A stretch of DNA of 64,000 nt from Cytophagales bacterium WSM2-2 (GCA_015472025.1 BNHL01000001.1:1833501-1897500), one strand, 5' to 3'. Numbered from the stretch's first letter, positions 7,883-17,803 are shown. Notes: generated by a model from the letters alone, not told the origin. Translations and numbers: made by a program.

Positions 7883-8971
7883 TTAAATTGCTCCGAACTG
7901 TTTCAGGAATTTTTCGGAGTTGGCCTTCACGTTTGCGGGGGGGTTAAGGCTCAATGATTTCTTGAAACTCTTGATAGCGTTGTCTTTATCGCCTTTGGTG
8001 GCATACCCTTCGCCCAAACTATCCCATGCATTAGCGCTCTTCGGGAAGCGTTGAGTATTCGTGAGGAAAAATTCGATGGCCTTATCGTTTTGCCCCTGAC
8101 CCATCAGTGTATAAGCATACGTGTTAACATCATTTTCAGAAGCTTGTGCTACGGCATCCTTCATCATTTTTTCTGCCTCTGCCGGTTTACCCATTTTTGT
8201 AAGAATGCCGGATTTAACATTGAGTGCATTGAAGTTGTTCGGCCCTTGAGCCAGAGCCTGGTCGATCCATTTCAAACCTTGTTCCAGATCGACATTATTG
8301 TTGAGTGAATACCGGGCAGCACTGATGAATCCCTGTGCATTAAATCCAACCGGCCCGCGCAGTTCCTCTTTCGCATTCGTCATCACAATATCATCCACCG
8401 CAAATTCAACTTTTACGGGGAATTGTTTTTTCTCCCAATTCAAAACCAGCTCAGCAGAATTTTTTGTGAGATTGATAAAGTCATAGGTAAGCAACTCGGC
8501 AGATGCAGCAACGTCCCTGATCTGAATCTTTGCTCTCATTTGGTCTTCAGCTTCGTTGTAGAAAAAACTTCCCCACGAGCGACTGTTTTTAGACAAGATC
8601 ACTTCGCCACTGTTGTCCTGGTTGATCACAAAGAAAAGCCCGTACGTTCCCGCAGGTACATTCGTGCCTTGAATTTTAGCATCGTGCGAAAACGTGATGA
8701 CGGTGTTTTCATTTGCCCCAGCACGCCAGGGTGCTGAGTTACCGGCACCAAAAGCCTGCACATTCCAGCCATACGGAACGAGCTCGCCCCATACTTTCCT
8801 GTTTTTAACCGCGGGCCTCGAGTACTTTACAGTGATCGTGGAAATACCCACTGTCTGTGATGCCACCGCAGCAGGGCTCGGTGTACGTGGTGTCGTTACC
8901 TGTGCTACACATTGGCCTATGGCCAGAATGAATAGCAGAGCGAGTGAAAATAATTTTGACTGGGGTTTCAT
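7883..8971 (-). CDS. Secreted DUF2911 protein with C-terminal TPR repeats
   Basis: The 362-residue product has a signal peptide (1-23, ending CVAQ), a DUF2911 beta domain (about 35-190: VKYSRPAVKNRKVWGELVPYG, WRAGANENTVITFS, PAGTYGLFFV) and a helical part with tetratricopeptide repeats (about 215-355). DUF2911 proteins are common periplasmic or secreted proteins of Bacteroidota with no known function. The gene stands alone, and an 8-bp inverted repeat ending 2 bases upstream of its ATG could be an operator. Confidence 0.85.
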   Translation of the reverse strand: MKPQSKLFSLALLFILAIGQCVAQVTTPRTPSPAAVASQTVGISTITVKYSRPAVKNRKVWGELVPYGWNVQAFGAGNSAPWRAGANENTVITFSHDAKIQGTNVPAGTYGLFFVINQDNSGEVILSKNSRSWGSFFYNEAEDQMRAKIQIRDVAASAELLTYDFINLTKNSAELVLNWEKKQFPVKVEFAVDDIVMTNAKEELRGPVGFNAQGFISAARYSLNNNVDLEQGLKWIDQALAQGPNNFNALNVKSGILTKMGKPAEAEKMMKDAVAQASENDVNTYAYTLMGQGQNDKAIEFFLTNTQRFPKSANAWDSLGEGYATKGDKDNAIKSFKKSLSLNPPANVKANSEKFLKQFGAI

Positions 8972-8973
8972 AC

Positions 8974-8996
8974 AAATAGTTTGTTTAGAACTATTT
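8974..8996. promoter_or_regulatory. Perfect inverted repeat AAATAGTT-N7-AACTATTT upstream of the DUF2911 gene
   Basis: Two 8-base arms separated by 7 bases lie 2 bases before the ATG at 8971. Arm length and spacing suit a dimeric regulator, or the RNA could form a start-blocking hairpin. No T-run follows, so it is not a terminator. Confidence 0.4.
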
Positions 8997-9073
8997 AGTA
9001 CGGGGATTTTGAACTCCGGATAGGAGCAATTGAATGAATCCTTTGAAAATACCGAAAGGGGCGTGAAGCAAAG

Positions 9074-10000
9074 TCACAGTTTCTGAAAGTAGGCCACCAT
9101 TTCCATCATCAAGGCAAGCCCGATGTGTACCATTATGCCACCCCAGATATTGCGGGAGTAAAATGCAATTGCACCTAATATGTAGCCACCGAAAATTGAA
9201 CTGACAGCCTCGCCCAGCGGCTTACCAAAATGAAATGAACAATACAACGCTGCCATTGGAAGGATGGCATTTTTCCCCAACACCTGGCTTAGCCCGATCA
9301 CAAAAAATCCACGGAAGAGCAACTCGACATTAACAAAATCAAGGGCATAACATAGTTCATAAATGCAGACATACAACCACATCGGACTCGTTGGATTATA
9401 AGGTGCATGACGCAGAACCACCGGGTAATAATTTTTAAAACCAGTCTCGAATGAAGCAGTTATTACCAGCGGCAACACCAACAAAAGAAGCCAGAAGTAC
9501 GGACGCAGTTCAAGATGATTTGCGTTCAATCCCAATCGCTCCTGCTTGTTGTCCAGCACCCAAAAACTGAAAACTAAAAGAGGGATAAGCACCTTCAGTA
9601 GACCCAACAAGTAATTGGTGATATGATAAAGCCAGACGTAATAATTAGTGCTGAATTTTAGAAGCTGAACAATTCGCATGGTGTACGGGAACCCGGCATG
9701 AATCGAAAGAATCACCAGCCCGAAAAGTGCAATCCAGATAAACCTTCTGAGTTCTTTCCCCCGAGGCATTTCGTTAAAACAGAAAGTGATAACACACGTG
9801 CCTCCATAAATCACAGTGTATAAAATCAGGTAATACAGAATTTTGATGGGCTGACCGTGATGGTTGTCGATGTTTTGCTCCAGGCTCAACAGATAATTAG
9901 TGGTAATCACAAGCGTAAGAAAAGCAGCTACAGACAAATAATAGTAAATCTGAAAGTCCGCCTTCCAATAGGATTTTAGTAGGTGCAGGATTTTTTTCAT
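9074..10000 (-). CDS. CPBP-type intramembrane metalloprotease (CAAX protease family)
   Basis: The 308-residue membrane protein has about eight hydrophobic segments. The C-terminal part carries the family signature in degenerate form: FVNVELLFRGFFVIGLSQ (usually EExxFRG, here only one Glu remains) and YCSFHFGKPLGEAVSS with the second-motif His. These residues normally bind the catalytic zinc. Because the first Glu of the EE pair is replaced (VE), activity is uncertain. The frame opens at TTG 10018, but the ATG at 10000 (MKKILHLLKSYW) is the natural start. No partner gene is evident. Confidence 0.7.
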   Translation of the reverse strand: MKKILHLLKSYWKADFQIYYYLSVAAFLTLVITTNYLLSLEQNIDNHHGQPIKILYYLILYTVIYGGTCVITFCFNEMPRGKELRRFIWIALFGLVILSIHAGFPYTMRIVQLLKFSTNYYVWLYHITNYLLGLLKVLIPLLVFSFWVLDNKQERLGLNANHLELRPYFWLLLLVLPLVITASFETGFKNYYPVVLRHAPYNPTSPMWLYVCIYELCYALDFVNVELLFRGFFVIGLSQVLGKNAILPMAALYCSFHFGKPLGEAVSSIFGGYILGAIAFYSRNIWGGIMVHIGLALMMEMVAYFQKL

Positions 10001-10048
10001 CGAGGTGAGATACCCCAAGTAGCTAAGAATTCTTTGAAGAAAGAAAAA

Positions 10049-12889
10049 TTAGAGCTCCGTTTTCAAAAATTTACCGGTGTAGCTCGCTGGATTTTTTGAA
10101 ACTTCTTCAGGCGTTCCCATAGCGACAATTCTACCACCGCCTGCTCCTCCTTCGGGGCCGAGGTCTATGATGTGATCAGATGATTTGATTACGTCCATAT
10201 TGTGTTCGATCACAAGGACAGTGTTGCCCTTGTTCACCAGCTTCTGCAATACGTCAAGCAAGTGACTGATGTCCTGAAAATGGAGACCCGTAGTCGGTTC
10301 GTCAAGGATGTAGAGCGTTTTACCAGTGTCACGTTTACTGAGTTCTGTGGCGAGCTTCACCCGCTGTGCTTCGCCACCTGAAAGAGTAGTGGCATGCTGA
10401 CCTAAAGAAATATAACCGAGGCCTACTTCATTGAGCGTTTCAATCTTGCGCAAAATCTTAGGTTGATTTTCGAAGAAAGTCACCGCTTCTTCCACCGTCA
10501 TATCCAGCACATCGCTGATGGATTTTCCTTTGAAACGCACTTCGAGTGTTTCACGGTTATATCGCTTGCCTTTGCACGTTTCGCAGGGAACATAAACGTC
10601 AGGCAAAAATTCCATTTCAATCAAACGCAATCCAGCCCCTTCACATGTTTCGCATCTGCCCCCTTTGACATTGAAAGAGAATCGCCCTGTTTTGTAGCCA
10701 CGGATTTTTGCTTCAGGCATTTGTGCAAACAAGTCACGAATATCCGTGAACACTCCGGTGTACGTTGCGGGGTTGGACCTCGGAGTCCTTCCTATCGGTG
10801 ACTGGTCAACCTCAATCACCTTATCAATCAACTTTAAACCCTCTACTTTCTTATAGGCGAGCGGCTCGGTTCTTGAATTGAAAAAATACTGATTGAGAAT
10901 CGGAAAAAGAGTTTCATGAATCAAAGTCGATTTTCCACTTCCGGAAACTCCGGTGATGCAAGTCAACATGCCAAGTGAAATCTCGAGATTCACATTTTTC
11001 AAATTATTTCCTGTCGCCCCGGTCAACAGAAGTTTTTCTCCTGTTCCTTTTCTGCGTTCTTTGGAATAGCTTATGCCCAGCTCGCCATTCAGATATTTGG
11101 CTGTAGTACTTTTGTTTTTCAGGAATTCTTTGGGAGGACCTTCAGCGACAATGTTTCCTCCATGACGGCCCGCACCAGGTCCTACATCGATCAAGTAATC
11201 GCACTCGAGCATCATTTCTTTGTCATGCTCCACTACGATCACAGAGTTTCCAAGATCTCGTAAATCTTTAAGCGCTTTGATCAGTTTCACATTGTCACGG
11301 GCGTGTAAGCCAATGCTCGGCTCGTCCAGGATGTAAAGCACGCCAACCAATTGCGTTCCGATTTGTGTAGCCAGACGGATGCGTTGTGCTTCGCCACCAC
11401 TCAATGTTCTCAATGGGCGATTGAGGTGGAGGTAATCGAGACCTACGTCAAGCAGGAAGCCAATTCGTTTTCTGATCTCTTTGAGAATTTCAGCAGCAAT
11501 AGCCCGCTGTTTTTCATTGATTCTTTTTTCAAGACCATCAAACCATTTCTGCAATGCATCAATGTTGAGCTCAGAAAGTTGAGCGATGTTCTTATCGTCA
11601 ATTTTGAAGTGCAGGGATTCTTTTTTCAACCGGGCACCATGACACTCAGGACAAACTTTGGTAACGGTGAAATCTTCCACCCATTTTTTTACGCTCTCCG
11701 TGCTTTCCTCTTTCAGCTTCTGAAGAAAACTTATAATTCCTTCGAATTTAGTATTCCATTCAGTGCCGGGATATTTTACGGAAGGAACGGCCACCGGCAC
11801 ATCGTCACCATGAAGCAAGATATGCATCACCTCTTTTGGAATTTCTTTGATCGGTGTGGTGAGCGCAAGTTTGTGCCTCTTAAGTATCGCCTCGACTTTT
11901 TTGAAAATCCAGATATCGCGGTATTCGCCTAGTGGCAGAATTCCACCCCGGCTAATACTCAGTTTTTTATCAGGAATGATCGAGTCTTCCGTAATTTCTT
12001 CGATTACACCAAGTCCCGTACAGACAGGGCAGGCGCCATAAGGAGAATTGAATGAAAAATTGTTGGGAGCAGGCTCGTCATACGACAGTCCCGTCCTTGG
12101 ATCCATTAAAAATTTTGAAAAGTGATGCGGCTTTCCACTTTCCTCCAATGCGATGATCACACCTTTGCCTTCTTTCAAAGCCGTTGCCAGCGACTGGCCA
12201 ATACGATGACGATCTTTTCCATCGGGCACAATGCGGTCGATCACTATTTCAATATCGTGGATCTTGAAGCGGTCCACTTGCATCTTGGCAACAATATCCT
12301 GCACTTTTCCGTCTATGCGTACTTTAGTGTAGCCTTGCTTTCTGATCTGTACAAATAATTCGCGATAATGTCCTTTGCGACCTTTCACCACTGGAGCAAG
12401 CAGCGTAAGTTTCTTTCCGGCAAAATTGCTAATGATCGAATCCAGGATTTGGTCTTCCGACTGGCGCGTCATTCGTTCACCGGTCAGATAAGAAAAAGCT
12501 TCCCCGGCACGTGCAAACAACAGACGCATGAAGTCATAGATTTCTGTGACTGTCCCTACGGTTGAGCGGGGATTGCGTGAAGTGGTTTTCTGCTCAATTG
12601 AAATAACCGGGCTCAGGCCGTTGATTTTGTCAACATCAGGCCGCTCCAGGTTGCCAATGAAACTTCGGGCGTACGCAGAAAAACTCTCCATGTACCTTCG
12701 CTGCCCTTCAGCATAAATGGTATCAAATGCCAGTGAGGATTTTCCGCTGCCGCTAATGCCCGTAATCACAATGAACTGATTGCGAGGCAGTGATACACTT
12801 ATGTTTTTGAGATTGTGCTCACGCGCACCGATGACTTCGATGACTTCGTGACCTGAGTAATCAATATTCTTTTTGGAGGCAGATGGCAT
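10049..12889 (-). CDS. uvrA: Excinuclease ABC subunit A (first paralogue)
   Basis: UvrA is the damage-recognition ATPase of nucleotide excision repair, acting as a dimer that loads UvrB. The 946-residue protein has two ABC ATPase modules: Walker [14 protein letters not shown] near residue 45 and [13 protein letters not shown] in the second half, with signature motifs [12 protein letters not shown] and [12 protein letters not shown]. All zinc-finger CxxC pairs are present (CPVC, CPEC, CETC, CETC). Full length suggests a class I UvrA with its UvrB-binding region. A second full-length paralogue lies at 34144-36981. Neither uvrB nor uvrC is in the window. Confidence 0.96.
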   Translation of the reverse strand: MPSASKKNIDYSGHEVIEVIGAREHNLKNISVSLPRNQFIVITGISGSGKSSLAFDTIYAEGQRRYMESFSAYARSFIGNLERPDVDKINGLSPVISIEQKTTSRNPRSTVGTVTEIYDFMRLLFARAGEAFSYLTGERMTRQSEDQILDSIISNFAGKKLTLLAPVVKGRKGHYRELFVQIRKQGYTKVRIDGKVQDIVAKMQVDRFKIHDIEIVIDRIVPDGKDRHRIGQSLATALKEGKGVIIALEESGKPHHFSKFLMDPRTGLSYDEPAPNNFSFNSPYGACPVCTGLGVIEEITEDSIIPDKKLSISRGGILPLGEYRDIWIFKKVEAILKRHKLALTTPIKEIPKEVMHILLHGDDVPVAVPSVKYPGTEWNTKFEGIISFLQKLKEESTESVKKWVEDFTVTKVCPECHGARLKKESLHFKIDDKNIAQLSELNIDALQKWFDGLEKRINEKQRAIAAEILKEIRKRIGFLLDVGLDYLHLNRPLRTLSGGEAQRIRLATQIGTQLVGVLYILDEPSIGLHARDNVKLIKALKDLRDLGNSVIVVEHDKEMMLECDYLIDVGPGAGRHGGNIVAEGPPKEFLKNKSTTAKYLNGELGISYSKERRKGTGEKLLLTGATGNNLKNVNLEISLGMLTCITGVSGSGKSTLIHETLFPILNQYFFNSRTEPLAYKKVEGLKLIDKVIEVDQSPIGRTPRSNPATYTGVFTDIRDLFAQMPEAKIRGYKTGRFSFNVKGGRCETCEGAGLRLIEMEFLPDVYVPCETCKGKRYNRETLEVRFKGKSISDVLDMTVEEAVTFFENQPKILRKIETLNEVGLGYISLGQHATTLSGGEAQRVKLATELSKRDTGKTLYILDEPTTGLHFQDISHLLDVLQKLVNKGNTVLVIEHNMDVIKSSDHIIDLGPEGGAGGGRIVAMGTPEEVSKNPASYTGKFLKTEL

Positions 12890-12956
12890 GAGTAGGATAA
12901 GAATACAAAAATGTATCCCTTAAGGTTTCAACACAAATTAAAAATTGGTGATTTTC

Positions 12957-13487
12957 TTAAAATTCGAGATTTGCCTGAAGCAAAGCCGAATGAACTCTCC
13001 TGGTTCCCTCCCAGAATTTCACGTATTGATTTTCATGTAAGGAGAAGACCAGTGCTAAGTTAGTTTCGGGATCGACAATCCAATATTCTTTTACGCCAAA
13101 TCGTTCATACAGTTCTTTTTTGATCACCAGGTCATGATTTCTATTTCCAGCTGACAGAACTTCTATGACTAGGTCCGGAACTCCAGAATAGCGGCCCTCT
13201 ATAATTTGATGCGGGTTACTTTTTAGAATAACCGCTATATCCGGCTGAACGACATTGGCTTTGTCAAGCTTAATGTCAAATGGAGAATTCACAACAATTC
13301 CTATTCCTGTATCCTCAACCAGTTTATCCAATTCCTTTGAAATTCCTTTGACAATCTTTTGGTGGTCGTAAAGTGGTGCGGGAGATATATATAAGTTATT
13401 ATTGATCAGCTCGGCCAATGTTCCCTCCGGAAGCATCTCGTATACTTCCTTGATCGTGCGGGGCGGATTCAATAGTGTCTCCATCAT
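12957..13487 (-). CDS. Uma2-family (DUF820) putative restriction-fold nuclease
   Basis: The 176-residue protein shows the PD-(D/E)xK-like core of the Uma2 family: NVVQPDIAVIL, GVPDLVIEVLSAGNRNHD and KKELYERFGVKEYWIVDPETN. Uma2 proteins are abundant in cyanobacteria and some Bacteroidota and are thought to be nucleases, but the biological role is unknown. The start MMETLLNPPRTIKEVYEML (ATG 13487) matches the family N terminus; a longer frame to 13631 would overlap the divergent gene and is rejected. It stands alone between uvrA and a secreted protein gene. Confidence 0.78.
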   Translation of the reverse strand: MMETLLNPPRTIKEVYEMLPEGTLAELINNNLYISPAPLYDHQKIVKGISKELDKLVEDTGIGIVVNSPFDIKLDKANVVQPDIAVILKSNPHQIIEGRYSGVPDLVIEVLSAGNRNHDLVIKKELYERFGVKEYWIVDPETNLALVFSLHENQYVKFWEGTRRVHSALLQANLEF

Positions 13488-13543
13488 CTTAAAAGGTACG
13501 GAGTTTTTTCCCGACTTTTGTGAGCGACTTATTGTAATATCAC

Positions 13544-14566
13544 TTGAAAAGAACCGTTTACAGAACAAACTTATTCGTGCGTTACCTGACGTTTTTTTCT
13601 CTCCAGCTGATTTCATTTGTAGTCTTTTCACAACCCTCCTCGGAAGAAGACAAGCTTACGGCCAATCTTAATTTTGGCACTTCCTTGCCTTCCGGAATAC
13701 TGACTGGTCGGGCGATTGTGTTGTATGAGATTGCCTACACTCAGGCGGAATTGCAGGAAGCACAAAAGTATTTTCAGCAGTCGGGAATCGATGCCGTGGC
13801 ATACATGGATATGGATTATGTTTTGGCAGGAATTGATCCGGCCCGGGTATACTCCAAATATTTCACTTCCCGGTCAATCCGGTTTTTCATTCTATTGCAA
13901 AAGAAAAACAGCCAATACCAAATCATCATTACGGAATACAACGGAACAACAACTTTAGTCGATAAGTCACACGCTTCGTGGACTTTGAGCAATGCCAATT
14001 TCCCTGAATTACTTCGTTCAGTTTACCGATTTGCCATTAGCTCCGAGAAGAAAACTAACTTTTTAATCAATGATACTCCCGAGACGAACGTGGCGATGAA
14101 TTTTTATCGCGGAAAGCAAGACGAAAGATTCTCGCCTGACGTGCGGCAGTTTAAATTGGCAATTCCGCGTTTTGGAAATGATTCTGATGATGCCGCACTT
14201 ACGGCTTTTTTGAAAGAGAATTTTAGAGCAAAATACGAACTGGTGGATCCTGCCTTATCTGATGCCGAACTTTCTGATAAAGGATTTCGCCTGGTGCTGC
14301 GCTTTGTTCACACTCGGGGAGACGCTGCCCGTGATATCCTTGGGTATGATATGTCGCAGACATCCAGTTCATATTCCAGCAATTATTTTGAGGGCAATGA
14401 ACTTAAGATCAAAACCATCCGGGCAAAAAAAATGATCTACAAATTCTATTTTAAGAATACCGAGTACGGAAATGTTTTTCTTGGAACAAAATGGGATGCG
14501 GATGAAACTTGGCTGGATGCACTGAGAAATCACATCCTCGCTCTTCGGAAAGATCTGAAAATCTGA
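13544..14566 (+). CDS. Uncharacterised secreted protein
   Basis: The 340-residue product has a signal peptide (about 1-30, KRTV then a hydrophobic core ending VVFSQ) and no cysteine lipobox. The mature part is mixed alpha/beta with no motif I recognise. The start is taken as TTG 13544; GTG 13577 is an alternative that would shorten the signal peptide. It is divergent from the Uma2 gene, and its TGA stop directly abuts the stop of the convergent glycine-zipper gene with no intervening base. Confidence 0.65.
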   Translation: MKRTVYRTNLFVRYLTFFSLQLISFVVFSQPSSEEDKLTANLNFGTSLPSGILTGRAIVLYEIAYTQAELQEAQKYFQQSGIDAVAYMDMDYVLAGIDPARVYSKYFTSRSIRFFILLQKKNSQYQIIITEYNGTTTLVDKSHASWTLSNANFPELLRSVYRFAISSEKKTNFLINDTPETNVAMNFYRGKQDERFSPDVRQFKLAIPRFGNDSDDAALTAFLKENFRAKYELVDPALSDAELSDKGFRLVLRFVHTRGDAARDILGYDMSQTSSSYSSNYFEGNELKIKTIRAKKMIYKFYFKNTEYGNVFLGTKWDADETWLDALRNHILALRKDLKI

Positions 14567-14875
14567 TTATTTATTTTTTCGGGTTGCCAGTGCAAAAATC
14601 AGCACAATCAGTGCTGCGAAAATGTAGCCGTTAAAGTGCCAGTGACTGTGATGATAACCGAAATCGGAGTGCCACCCGAATAATGCATGTATGATGCCTT
14701 TGAAAATTCCGGCAATAACACCGACAATGCCTCCTACAATTCCACAAATCAAGCCGACCACACCCCCGATTATTCCAATAATGAGCCCGAATAATCCACC
14801 GGCAAGTCCGAAGAATACGGGCAATGCAACCAGGCACATCAGGCAGGCAACTAAAATCGCGAATGCTTTTATCAT
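14567..14875 (-). CDS. Small glycine-zipper membrane protein with His-rich loop
   Basis: The 102-residue protein has a leading hydrophobic segment with two Cys, a long stretch of repeated GxxxG-type steps (GLAGGLFGLIIGIIGG, then IVGGIVGVIAGI), a loop rich in His and Trp (GYHHSHWH) and a final transmembrane helix ending RKNK. Repeated small-residue spacing favours tight helix packing and oligomerisation in the membrane. I do not recognise a family. It abuts the convergent gene ending at 14566 with no gap. Confidence 0.7.
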   Translation of the reverse strand: MIKAFAILVACLMCLVALPVFFGLAGGLFGLIIGIIGGVVGLICGIVGGIVGVIAGIFKGIIHALFGWHSDFGYHHSHWHFNGYIFAALIVLIFALATRKNK

Positions 14876-15053
14876 AGCTGATTTCTTTTTGTGAATTATG
14901 ACAAAAATCGTTCAGAATGAAAAATGTGCCTAAATCACTCAAAAACAGACCCGGGATAACTTTGAGTGTTGGAAAATGAACAGGGTCGTCTGCAAAAATG
15001 TACACCGACCGGCCACCAAAATGATTTGTTAACTTGCGCCTCGTTTTTGAAAT

Positions 15054-16124
15054 ATGATTGAGAAATTAGTTGAAATAAAGAATCGGTTTGAAGAAGTTGG
15101 CCTTTTGCTGGTTCAGCCCGAAACGGTGAAAGACCAGAAGAGATTTCAGCAGCTAAGCAAGGAATATCGCGACCTGGAGAAGGTCGTGATCAAGTATGAC
15201 CAGTACCAGTCTGCCCTGGACGGAATCAAGCATGCGAAGGAAGTTCTGCAAAAGGAAAAAGACTCAGATCTCCGCGAGTTGGCGAAGATGGAGATCGATG
15301 AGTTAGAGCCTAAGCGCGATGCCCTTGAAAATGAGATCAAGGAATTGCTGATGCCTAAAGATCCCAACGATGAAAAAAATGCAGTGCTAGAAATTCGTGC
15401 CGGTACGGGGGGAGATGAAGCAGCCATTTTTGCCGGTGACTTGTGGCGGATGTACCAGCGTTTTTGTGAGCGCAGAGGTTATAAGTTTTTGGTGATGGAT
15501 GTGACCGAAGGCACAGCGGGAGGGTACAAGGAAGTGATCACCAGTGTGGAAGGAGAGGGTGCTTATGGATTGTTGAAGTATGAATCCGGTGTGCATCGTG
15601 TGCAACGTGTGCCGGCAACAGAACAACAGGGGCGTGTACACACCTCGGCTGCTTCGGTGGTTGTATTGCCGGAAGCAGAAGAAGTAGATGTCGAGCTCAA
15701 TCCTGCCGACCTGGAATTTCAAACGGCACGTTCAAGCGGTGCCGGGGGACAGAACGTAAATAAAGTAGAGACAAAAGTGCAGTTGACGCACAAACCTACA
15801 GGTATTGTAATCACTTGCCAGGTGGAGCGCTCACAGCACGGCAATCGCGAGCGGGCATTACAAATGTTACGCAACAAATTGTACGAGATGGAAGTGGAAA
15901 AGCAGCAGGCTGAAATAGGAGCTTCCCGCAGGAGCCAGGTACGCAGCGGAGACCGCTCTGAAAAAATCCGGACGTATAACTACCCGCAAAGTCGCGTTAC
16001 CGATCATCGCATCGGATACACCCAACACAATTTGCCAGCCATTATGAATGGAGAGGTAGACGACTTCATTGAACAACTGAAAATTGCTGAAACAGCCGAG
16101 AAAATGGCGGAGGGGCAAAAGTAA
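15054..16124 (+). CDS. prfA: Peptide chain release factor 1
   Basis: RF1 reads UAA and UAG stop codons and triggers release of the finished polypeptide. The 356-residue length is standard. The catalytic GGQ loop is in [16 protein letters not shown] and the stop-codon-reading domain lies before it ([19 protein letters not shown]). The start ATG is preceded by TTTTTGAAAT, so a TTTG ends 4 bases before it. The stop abuts the stop of the convergent permease gene with no base between them. Confidence 0.97.
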   Translation: MIEKLVEIKNRFEEVGLLLVQPETVKDQKRFQQLSKEYRDLEKVVIKYDQYQSALDGIKHAKEVLQKEKDSDLRELAKMEIDELEPKRDALENEIKELLMPKDPNDEKNAVLEIRAGTGGDEAAIFAGDLWRMYQRFCERRGYKFLVMDVTEGTAGGYKEVITSVEGEGAYGLLKYESGVHRVQRVPATEQQGRVHTSAASVVVLPEAEEVDVELNPADLEFQTARSSGAGGQNVNKVETKVQLTHKPTGIVITCQVERSQHGNRERALQMLRNKLYEMEVEKQQAEIGASRRSQVRSGDRSEKIRTYNYPQSRVTDHRIGYTQHNLPAIMNGEVDDFIEQLKIAETAEKMAEGQK

Positions 16125-17348
16125 TTACAACTGCTGAGGAGAATAAGATCTGGAGGCGAGCTTAGCCGGGTAAAGGGAAATCAAAAATGTAATCACAATA
16201 ATCACGGTGGCTACAGATAGGAAGTCAGTGATTCTCATTTTCACGGGGTAAGCGTGCACGATCGCACTTTCCATGCCCATACCCACAAGGCCAAATGTAT
16301 CCTGTGCCCAACAGATCGCTCCTCCGAGGATTAAACCCAAAAAAGCTCCACTGAAGGCAATTAGTGAACCTTCTGTTAGGAAAATTCTCCTGATCAATCC
16401 CTGCGGTGCCCCAATGGCCGAGAGAATAGAGATGTCTTTCTTCTTGTCAATGGCAAGCATCATCAGTGAAAAGAAAATATTGATCGATGCGATGATAATC
16501 AGCAATGTCAATGAGATGAACGTGAACAATTTCTCCAGTTTGAGCAAACGGAAAATATCTTTGTGCTGCTCATCATTGGTGAGCACCTGGAAATCTTCAC
16601 CTAGTAATTTACGGATAGAAGCCTGCACTTGCTTTACGTCAACACTGGGTTTTGTTTTGATCTCCAGTGAAGTCCTTTTGTCGCCATAGTCCATCAGGTC
16701 AGCAACAAAATCAAGTGGCAGAATGATGAAATTCTCATCGATGTTTTTTTCGATGCTAAACACCGCGGCCGGCATAATGCTTCGCGAACTGTAAAGCTTA
16801 GAGGGATCAATGGTCGATGACCTGGCATTTTTAATGTAAAACACCTGTAGCGGGTAGATCGACTCTTTGACAGACAACGACAGCGCGTACCTGATCCCAC
16901 GGCCTAGTAATGCGTAACTCCCGTTTGAATCGTGTAATTTCAGCTCGCCTTCTACAATACAATTATCAAGACGATGCTGATCAATAAAGTTGGAACCTAC
17001 GCCTTTCATTGTCACCACAATGTCCGCATCACGATAGCGGAGATAAGCGTAGTCCTCGATTACTTCAGTGACAACTTCCACAGATTCCAGCGACTTGATC
17101 TTCTGCAGCTTCACTGAATCCATGACGAAAGATTTTCCTTTGGCGGCTTCAATTTTGATTTCCGGGTCGAAAGCATTGTTGAGTGAACGCAACAGGCCCT
17201 CGAGACCATTGAAGACGGAAAGAACAATGACGAGTGCGGCAGTTGAGAAGGCAATACCCGCCATCGACAGAATAGAGATGATGTTGATGAAGTTTGTCTT
17301 CCGCTTTGAAAGAAAGTATCGTCTGGCAATGAAGAGCGGTAAATTCAT
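16125..17348 (-). CDS. ABC transporter permease, LolC/LolE-FtsX type
   Basis: The 407-residue protein has an N-terminal transmembrane helix (IISILSMAGIAFSTAALVIVLSVFNG), a large periplasmic MacB-like core (about 50-260) and three C-terminal helices typical of FtsX permeases (LTLLIIIASINIFFSLMMLA and following). The N-terminal sequence PLFIARRYFLSKRKTNFINIIS is characteristic of lipoprotein-releasing LolC/E proteins, which move lipoproteins from the inner membrane towards the outer membrane. The ATPase LolD is not adjacent. It follows rbfA by 18 bases in the same direction and is probably cotranscribed. Confidence 0.88.
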   Translation of the reverse strand: MNLPLFIARRYFLSKRKTNFINIISILSMAGIAFSTAALVIVLSVFNGLEGLLRSLNNAFDPEIKIEAAKGKSFVMDSVKLQKIKSLESVEVVTEVIEDYAYLRYRDADIVVTMKGVGSNFIDQHRLDNCIVEGELKLHDSNGSYALLGRGIRYALSLSVKESIYPLQVFYIKNARSSTIDPSKLYSSRSIMPAAVFSIEKNIDENFIILPLDFVADLMDYGDKRTSLEIKTKPSVDVKQVQASIRKLLGEDFQVLTNDEQHKDIFRLLKLEKLFTFISLTLLIIIASINIFFSLMMLAIDKKKDISILSAIGAPQGLIRRIFLTEGSLIAFSGAFLGLILGGAICWAQDTFGLVGMGMESAIVHAYPVKMRITDFLSVATVIIVITFLISLYPAKLASRSYSPQQL

Positions 17349-17366
17349 CAGCGGGAGAGCAACAGA

Positions 17367-17726
17367 TTATTTTTCTTCTTTGGGGATGTTCAGGTTTTTG
17401 AGCAAATCCTCTATCCGTTGGGCATTTTCTTCCACCTCATCGATGACAAACACCAGTTCAGGAATAATTCTCGCCTGGTTCCGGATACGGTCGCCCAGTG
17501 CCTTGCGAATTTCACTCTTGTGGATGTTAATATTCGCCAATACGGCATTCTTGTCTTTAGCTAAAGTCATGCTGATGAAAACTTTAGCAACACTTAAATC
17601 GGGGCTCATCTTCACTTCGGCAATGGTAATGAATACATTGTCCAGGATGCTGCGTTTGTCGCGCAGAAAGATATCGCTAAGCTCTTTTTGAATTAATCGA
17701 CCGTACTTTTGTTGCCTCACGCTCAT
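17367..17726 (-). CDS. rbfA: Ribosome-binding factor A
   Basis: RbfA is a KH-domain factor for late maturation of the 30S subunit and 16S rRNA 5' end processing. The 119-residue product has the conserved start MSVRQQKYGRLIQKELSDIF, the DPRLxx-like strand replaced here by NVFITIAEVKMSPDLSVAKV, and the helix-kink-helix around ALGDRIRNQARIIPELVFVID. The ATG at 17726 is preferred over 17756 because a TATCTTTG promoter box ends 4 bases before it. rbfA leads a two-gene operon with the permease. Confidence 0.92.
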   Translation of the reverse strand: MSVRQQKYGRLIQKELSDIFLRDKRSILDNVFITIAEVKMSPDLSVAKVFISMTLAKDKNAVLANINIHKSEIRKALGDRIRNQARIIPELVFVIDEVEENAQRIEDLLKNLNIPKEEK

Positions 17727-17730
17727 GGTG

Positions 17731-17738
17731 CAAAGATA
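17731..17738 (-). promoter_or_regulatory. -7 element TATCTTTG, 4 bases before the rbfA start
   Basis: On the minus strand TATCTTTG matches TAnnTTTG exactly; CACC separates it from the rbfA ATG. The element is identical to the one before the prenyltransferase gene at 3030, with the same spacing. A leaderless rbfA mRNA is predicted. Confidence 0.55.
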
Positions 17739-17803
17739 CAAAGTCAGAAACATCATTTATCACAGCTCATTTTTTGGTTTATTTGTGTGAAAAGAAAAAC
17801 GAA

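Noticed and set aside
12957-13631. Longer Uma2 reading frame
   Set aside because: It would overlap the signal peptide of the divergent gene; MMETLLNPPR is the usual family start.
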